From Nocardia vulneris (lineage in GTDB: Bacteria > Actinomycetota > Actinomycetes > Mycobacteriales > Mycobacteriaceae): a stretch of DNA of 64,000 nucleotides. Below, piece after piece: positions 59,885 to 64,000 of the stretch. Both the position numbers and the translations under genes were made by a program. The number at the start of each line of letters is the position of its first letter. The first letter of the stretch is position 1. A model generated the notes under the pieces. The model was not told the origin of the DNA. It worked only from the letters and a program-made list of their open reading frames with translations, and made no database searches. The DNA is taken from positions 1-64,000 of the forward strand of contig NZ_BDCI01000050.1 in assembly GCF_001613425.1 (NCBI RefSeq), given 5' to 3'.

Positions 59885-60703
59885 GTGTCATCAATTGTCT
59901 TGGAGCCGACACCGATTCGGGTGCGGTCGGCCGCTCGGTGGCGGCCGCGCAAGTCCTGGCTACGGGTGGTGAGCCCGCTCGTCCTGGTGCTCGCGTGGCA
60001 GCTCGCCAGCGCCACCGGCGTGCTGCCGGAACGACTGCTCGCCGCCCCGATAACGATCCTGCACACCGCGGGCGAGTTGCTCGGCGAAGGCACCCTGCAG
60101 GAAGCGATCGCGGTGTCGCTCGGCCGGGCGGCGACCGGGTTCGCCATCGGCGCGGCTTTCGGCATCGGCCTCGCCGTACTGGCCGGGCTGAGCACGATCG
60201 GTGAGTACGTGGTCGACCCGCCGATGCAGATGCTGCGCACGGTGCCGTTCTACGGATTGATCCCGCTGCTCATCCTGTGGTTCGGCATCGGTGAGCTGCC
60301 CAAGGTGGTGCTGGTCGCGTTCGGCGCGGCAATTCCGTTGTATCTCAACACCTTCGCCGGAATCCGCGGCGTGGACGGCAAACTGGCCGAACTCGCCCGG
60401 GTGCAACAACTCGGCCGCTTCGCCCTGCTCGGGCACATCGTCCTGCCGGGCGCGCTGCCGCAGACCCTGGTCGGCCTGCGGCAGTCCCTCGGCGTCGCGT
60501 GGCTGGCACTGATCGTCGCCGAACAGGTGAACGCCGATGCGGGCCTCGGCTTCCTGATCAACGACGCCCGCGAATTCCTGCGGACCGACGTGATCGTCGT
60601 CGGCCTGCTGGTGTACTGCGTGCTCGGTCTGCTGACCGACGCGCTGGTCCGATTGATCGAGCGGAAGGCGCTGGCATGGCGACGCGGGTTCCTGGGGCAG
60701 TGA
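59885..60703 (+). CDS. ssuC: Sulfonate ABC transporter permease
   Basis: A 272-aa inner-membrane permease of the BPD_transp_1 family for sulfonates or taurine-like compounds. Six hydrophobic segments, the first being VVSPLVLVLAWQLASATGV; the EAA loop is in LAELARVQQLGRFALLGHIVLPGALPQTLVGL near residues 165-195. GTG start at 59885 with GAGGT 5 nt upstream. It is first in ssuCBAD; its end overlaps the ATPase gene by 28 bp. The SsuD-type monooxygenase downstream identifies the substrate class. Confidence 0.9.
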   Translation: MSSIVLEPTPIRVRSAARWRPRKSWLRVVSPLVLVLAWQLASATGVLPERLLAAPITILHTAGELLGEGTLQEAIAVSLGRAATGFAIGAAFGIGLAVLAGLSTIGEYVVDPPMQMLRTVPFYGLIPLLILWFGIGELPKVVLVAFGAAIPLYLNTFAGIRGVDGKLAELARVQQLGRFALLGHIVLPGALPQTLVGLRQSLGVAWLALIVAEQVNADAGLGFLINDAREFLRTDVIVVGLLVYCVLGLLTDALVRLIERKALAWRRGFLGQ

Positions 60704-61473
60704 TCACCGACGAACGGGTCATCGCGCCCGAAACACCAAGCCCGGAAACCACTTCCGCGACCGATCCGGCGCCCGTAGCCCAAGTCCGCGGCCTCGTCCG
60801 GGAATTCGACGGGCGACGCGTGCTCGACGGCCTCGATCTCGATATCGCGCCGGGTGAATTCGTCGCGCTACTCGGCCGCAGCGGGTCGGGCAAGTCCACC
60901 CTGCTGCGCGCCCTCGCGGGTCTCGACCAGGGAGTGCAGGGCGAATTGCGCACGCGGGGCACGATCGCCGTCGCGTTCCAGGAACCGCGCCTGGTCCCGT
61001 GGAAGCGCGTGCTGGCCAATGTGTATCTCGGTCTGCGCCAACCGGATCCGAAACGGGCAGCGCGGGCCGCCCTGGCCGAGGTGGGCCTGGCCGAGCGGGC
61101 TCAGGCCTGGCCGCTCACCCTTTCCGGCGGCGAGGCGCAACGCGTCAGCCTGGCGCGCGCCCTGGTGCGCGAGCCGGATCTGCTGCTGCTCGACGAACCC
61201 TTCAGCGCTCTGGACGCACTCACCCGGATCACCATCCACCGGCTCGTCATCGATCTGTGGCAGCGCCGCAAACCCGGCGTCCTGCTGGTCACCCACGACG
61301 TCGAGGAGGCGTTGCGGCTGGCCGACCGGGTGCTGGTGCTCGGCGACGGCCGGATCGCCCACGAGTCCCGCATCGAGCTGCCGCGTCCGCGCCGCAGCGA
61401 ACACCCCCGACTGCTCGCCCTGCGCAACACCTTGCTCGCCGAACTCGGCGTGGCACCGGAAGGAACCGAATGA
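60676..61473 (+). CDS. ssuB: Sulfonate ABC transporter ATP-binding protein
   Basis: A 265-aa ABC ATPase. Walker A GRSGSGKST near residue 71; Q-loop VAFQEPRLVPW near residue 108, with the EPRLxPW typical of nitrate/sulfonate/taurine ATPases; signature LSGGEAQRVSLARALV near residue 152; Walker B LLLLDEPFSALD near residue 173; and switch His in VTHDVEEAL. A polar N-terminal 35 residues precede the domain. The ATG at 60676 lies inside the end of the permease gene. Its stop overlaps the ssuA start by 4 bp. Confidence 0.92.
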   Translation: MATRVPGAVITDERVIAPETPSPETTSATDPAPVAQVRGLVREFDGRRVLDGLDLDIAPGEFVALLGRSGSGKSTLLRALAGLDQGVQGELRTRGTIAVAFQEPRLVPWKRVLANVYLGLRQPDPKRAARAALAEVGLAERAQAWPLTLSGGEAQRVSLARALVREPDLLLLDEPFSALDALTRITIHRLVIDLWQRRKPGVLLVTHDVEEALRLADRVLVLGDGRIAHESRIELPRPRRSEHPRLLALRNTLLAELGVAPEGTE

Positions 61474-62474
61474 ACGCCAGAAGGCTGCTGCTCGCAACGA
61501 CTCTCGCACTGGTCGTGGCGGTCGGCACCGCCTGCGGGTCCGACCAGGCCGACGATGCCGCGGTGCGCCCGGACGGTTCAGTAGACCTGGCCAAAGTGAC
61601 GCTGCACCTCGGCGATCAGAAGGGCACGGGGCTGCAGGCGCTGCTCACCGCCGCGGGCGAGCTGGACAAGACGCCGTACCAGATCGAGTGGTCGCAGTAC
61701 CAGGCCGGGCCGCCGATGCTGGAGGCGATCAATTCCGGCGCAGTCGATTTCGGCGGCGTCGGCAACTCACCGCCGGTGTTCGCGGCGGCCGCCAAGTCGG
61801 CGATCAAGATCGTCAGCGCGTATCAGTCGGGCAAGGACGGGCAAGGCATCGTCGTGCCCAAGGATTCCCCGCTGCGCACGCCGGAAGACCTGCGCGGCAA
61901 AAAGATCGCCGTCACCAAGGGCAGCTCGGCGCACCATCACCTGCTCACCGTGCTGAACAAGGCGGGGATCAAATGGGATCAGATCGAGCCGCAATACCTG
62001 CAGCCGCCGGACGCGCTGGCCGCGCTGTCCACCGGCCGAGTCGACGCCTGGGCGATCTGGGACCCGTACACGGCGCAGGCCGAACAGCAATCGAACGCGC
62101 GAATCCTGGTGGACGGCAACGGATACATCCCCGGCGACGCCTTCTACGTGGCCGGGACCAAGGCGCTGGACCGCAAGGGAACGGCCGCCGCGCTGCGTGA
62201 TCTGCTCGGCCGCATCGGCCGCGCGCACACGTGGGTGAACGAGCACCCCGAGCAGTGGGCGAAAACCTACGCCGAACTCACCGGCCTGCCCTATGACGTG
62301 ATCCTCACGGTGGTAAAACGCGGGCGCTACCTCGACCATCAGCTCGACGCCCGCACCATCGCGGCCGAGCAGAGCGTGGCCGACGCGTTCGCCGAGGCGG
62401 GGCTCATCCCCCGCAAGGTCACCATCGCCGACTACATCGACACCCGTTTCAACGACCTGTTCCCCGCTGCCTGA
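61470..62474 (+). CDS. ssuA: Sulfonate-binding lipoprotein
   Basis: A 334-aa extracellular binding protein for aliphatic sulfonates. Signal peptide with lipobox VGTAC, lipidated at Cys22. The fold shows VTLHLGDQKGTGLQALLTAAG near residue 42, the SsuA motif INSGAVDFGGVGNSPPVFAAAA near residue 87, and LRGKKIAVTKGSSAHHHLL near residue 142. ALSTGRVDAWAIWDPY near residue 186 is the second ligand contact. It starts on the ssuB stop (ATGA) and is followed 13 bp later by ssuD. Confidence 0.92.
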   Translation: MNARRLLLATTLALVVAVGTACGSDQADDAAVRPDGSVDLAKVTLHLGDQKGTGLQALLTAAGELDKTPYQIEWSQYQAGPPMLEAINSGAVDFGGVGNSPPVFAAAAKSAIKIVSAYQSGKDGQGIVVPKDSPLRTPEDLRGKKIAVTKGSSAHHHLLTVLNKAGIKWDQIEPQYLQPPDALAALSTGRVDAWAIWDPYTAQAEQQSNARILVDGNGYIPGDAFYVAGTKALDRKGTAAALRDLLGRIGRAHTWVNEHPEQWAKTYAELTGLPYDVILTVVKRGRYLDHQLDARTIAAEQSVADAFAEAGLIPRKVTIADYIDTRFNDLFPAA

Positions 62475-62487
62475 GGAGTTGGCTCCC

Positions 62488-63633
62488 ATGACTTTGTCGT
62501 TCCACTGGTTCCTGCCCACCTACGGTGATTCCCGCGGCCTGGTCGCGGGCGGGCACGGCACCTTCATGTCCGGCGATCGTCCGGCGACGCTGCGCTACCT
62601 GAATCAGATCGGCGCGGCCGCCGAGCACAACGGATTCGAGGCGGTACTCACCCCGACCGGCGCCTGGTGCGAGGACGCCTGGCTCACCACGGCGATGATG
62701 GTCGACACCACCGAGACGCTGAAGTTCCTGGTCGCGTTCCGGCCCGGCCTGGTCAGCCCCACGCTGGCCGCGCAGATGGCGGGCACCTTCCAGCGACACT
62801 CGCAGGGCAGGCTGCTGCTGAACGTGGTGACCGGCGGCGAACCGCACGAGCAGCAGGCCTACGGCGACTTCCTGGACAAGGAACAGCGTTACGCGCGCAC
62901 CGGCGAATTCCTGCACGTGGTCCGCGAGCTGTGGACCTCGCAGGAACCGATCTCGTTCGACGGTGCACACGTGCAGGTCCGGGACGCGCTACTGAGCAAC
63001 CGGCCCGATCCGATCCCGCCGGTGTTCTTCGGCGGATCCTCCGCGCCCGCCGGGCCGGTCGCGGCCCGCTACGCCGACACCTACCTCACCTGGGGCGAAC
63101 CGCTGCTCGCGGTCAGCCGGAAACTGGAATGGATCCGCCACCTCGCCGTCGACGAGGGCCGGGTGCTCGACTACGGCCTGCGCATCCACGTGATCAGCCG
63201 CGACACGTCGGAAGAGGCCTGGGCCGAAGCCGATCGGTTGCTGCAGGGCATCGATCCCGCCGATATCGAACGCGTACAGGCCAGCCTGGCGCGCAGCGAG
63301 TCCGAAGGCCAGCGGCGGATGTCCGAACTGCACGGCGGCAGCACCGACCGGCTCGAGATCGCGCCCAACCTGTGGGCCGGTGTCGGGCTGGTGCGCGGCG
63401 GCGCGGGCACCGCGCTGGTCGGCTCGCATGCCGAGGTGGCCGAGCGCCTGATCGAATACTCGAAGCTGGGCATCAGCCACTTCATCCTGTCCGGTTACCC
63501 GCACCTGGAAGAGGCGTACTGGTTCGGCGAAGGGGTGCTGCCCATCCTGGAGCGCAAGGGACTGTGGCGGCATCCGTCGCGTCCGGCCGCGCCGCGTGCC
63601 GCCACGCCGTTCGCGGCGTCGTCGAGCAGCTGA
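62488..63633 (+). CDS. ssuD: FMNH2-dependent alkanesulfonate monooxygenase
   Basis: A 381-aa luciferase-like (LLM) monooxygenase that releases sulfite from alkanesulfonates with FMNH2 and oxygen. It has FHWFLPTYGDSR at the start, AEHNGFEAVLTPTGAWCEDAW near residue 46 (with Cys54-region typical of SsuD), FLVAFRPGLVSPTLAAQMA near residue 80, NVVTGGEPHEQQAYGDFLDKEQRY near residue 112, and FFGGSSAPAG near residue 175. GAGGAG lies 9 nt before the ATG. No dedicated flavin reductase (SsuE) gene is in view, so FMNH2 must come from elsewhere. With ssuCBA it lets the cell use sulfonates as a sulfur source, presumably under sulfate limitation. Confidence 0.93.
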   Translation: MTLSFHWFLPTYGDSRGLVAGGHGTFMSGDRPATLRYLNQIGAAAEHNGFEAVLTPTGAWCEDAWLTTAMMVDTTETLKFLVAFRPGLVSPTLAAQMAGTFQRHSQGRLLLNVVTGGEPHEQQAYGDFLDKEQRYARTGEFLHVVRELWTSQEPISFDGAHVQVRDALLSNRPDPIPPVFFGGSSAPAGPVAARYADTYLTWGEPLLAVSRKLEWIRHLAVDEGRVLDYGLRIHVISRDTSEEAWAEADRLLQGIDPADIERVQASLARSESEGQRRMSELHGGSTDRLEIAPNLWAGVGLVRGGAGTALVGSHAEVAERLIEYSKLGISHFILSGYPHLEEAYWFGEGVLPILERKGLWRHPSRPAAPRAATPFAASSSS

Positions 63634-63673
63634 CCTGACAAAGTCGCAGGCAAAACGAGGTGCACGAGATCGG

Positions 63674-63687
63674 CTGGGGATCCCCAG
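63674..63687. promoter_or_regulatory. Perfect 14-bp palindrome
   Basis: CTGGGGATCCCCAG, 41 bp after the ssuD stop and 84 bp before the permease start. It could be a short terminator stem or an operator for the permease gene; AT-rich sequence follows (GTTAACGATCACTGA). Confidence 0.35.
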
Positions 63688-63771
63688 TTAACGATCACTG
63701 ACTGACTTCGATGAGAATGGCCTTCGGTCCGGCGCACCGGCGGGACCGCTGGACGAGCTCATAAGGGAGTC

Positions 63772-64000
63772 ATGACCACCGCACCCGCTCAGCGCTGGCG
63801 CCGCCGCGTCCCCGACACCGCGACCACCGACGGAGCGCCGAAGCTGGCGCGTAGGCTCGGCCGCATCGACCTCACGGCGATGGGCGTCGGCACCATCGTG
63901 GGTGCGGGCATCTTCGTGATCACCGGCGTCGCCGCCGCGGAGAAGGCCGGGCCGTCCATCGTGCTGTCGTTCGTGCTGGCCGGCACGGTCTGCGTGCTCG
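63772..64000 (+). CDS. APC-family amino-acid permease (partial, cut by window end)
   Basis: The first 76 codons of a transporter of the amino acid-polyamine-organocation superfamily. A basic N-terminal stretch (QRWRRRVPD) is followed by LARRLGRIDLTAMGVGTIVGAGIFVITGVAAAEKAGPS, the helix-1 signature of APC permeases (GxGAGIFV), and the beginning of helix 2. GGGAG lies 6 nt before the ATG. The pattern is nearest to cationic or broad-range amino-acid transporters. The rest lies beyond the window. Confidence 0.85.
   Translation, partial: MTTAPAQRWRRRVPDTATTDGAPKLARRLGRIDLTAMGVGTIVGAGIFVITGVAAAEKAGPSIVLSFVLAGTVCVL

Overview
The window is about 64 kb of very GC-rich actinobacterial chromosome. The most likely source is Nocardia or a close relative in the Mycobacteriales. 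This rests on a glnX-glnH-pknG locus, an EthA-type monooxygenase, a mycobacterial-style rsbW-sigF pair, a UsfY-like protein and an ectABCD cluster. No rRNA, tRNA, CRISPR array, intact transposase or prophage gene was seen. The last gene, an amino-acid permease, runs off the right edge.

Layout. 0.1-2.5 kb: two alpha/beta hydrolases around a TetR regulator. 2.5-7.5 kb: a membrane Ser/Thr kinase with a DFN in place of DFG, then a Pro-rich Sel1-repeat protein. 7.5-11.1 kb: NADAR protein, Tyr phosphatase, an Erm 23S rRNA methylase preceded by an RLR-type leader peptide and a chain of hairpins, and lactate 2-monooxygenase. 11.2-13.3 kb: an SRPBCC-acyl-CoA ligase fusion. 13.8-17.0 kb: ectABCD. 17.1-18.9 kb: a two-component system. 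19.3-27.7 kb: a general-stress block of sigF, rsbW, a PAS-ANTAR regulator, a STAS protein, two glycosyltransferases, a UsfY-like protein, a lipoprotein and several small or membrane proteins. Upstream of many of these I read the same SigF-type promoter (GTTN, 14-16 nt, GGGTAC/T), including one ahead of rsbW-sigF itself, so the block looks like a clustered, autoregulated SigF regulon. 27.7-32.6 kb: assorted enzymes (P1 peptidase, FAD-Rieske oxidoreductase, P-loop ATPase, GNAT acetyltransferase).

32.6-34.8 kb is an essentially gene-free repeat island. Two 177-bp near-identical arms lie in opposite orientation and enclose about 0.9 kb that holds a duplicated 140-bp module with a long conserved hairpin, plus minisatellites. 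34.8-45.6 kb: a CocE-type hydrolase, then a tightly coupled seven-gene signalling operon (glnX, glnH, coiled-coil protein, pknG, PP2C phosphatase, vWA protein, FHA protein). It combines the amino-acid-sensing PknG pathway with a kinase/phosphatase/vWA set resembling TerY-P triads. 45.8-50.7 kb: MFS transporter, AraC regulator, secreted TAP-type hydrolase, pentapeptide-repeat protein. 51.3-54.4 kb: two more minisatellites (12 x 57 bp and 8 x 68 bp) flanking a beta-lactamase-fold esterase. 54.4-57.7 kb: a single-chain biotin-dependent acyl-CoA carboxylase. 58.1-63.6 kb: an EthA-like Baeyer-Villiger monooxygenase, divergent from an ssuCBAD sulfonate uptake and desulfonation operon. 63.8 kb to the end: a partial APC permease.

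The most unusual items are the Erm attenuator, the clustered SigF promoters, the inverted-arm repeat island and the extended pknG operon. All functional statements are read from sequence and family knowledge; no database search was run.
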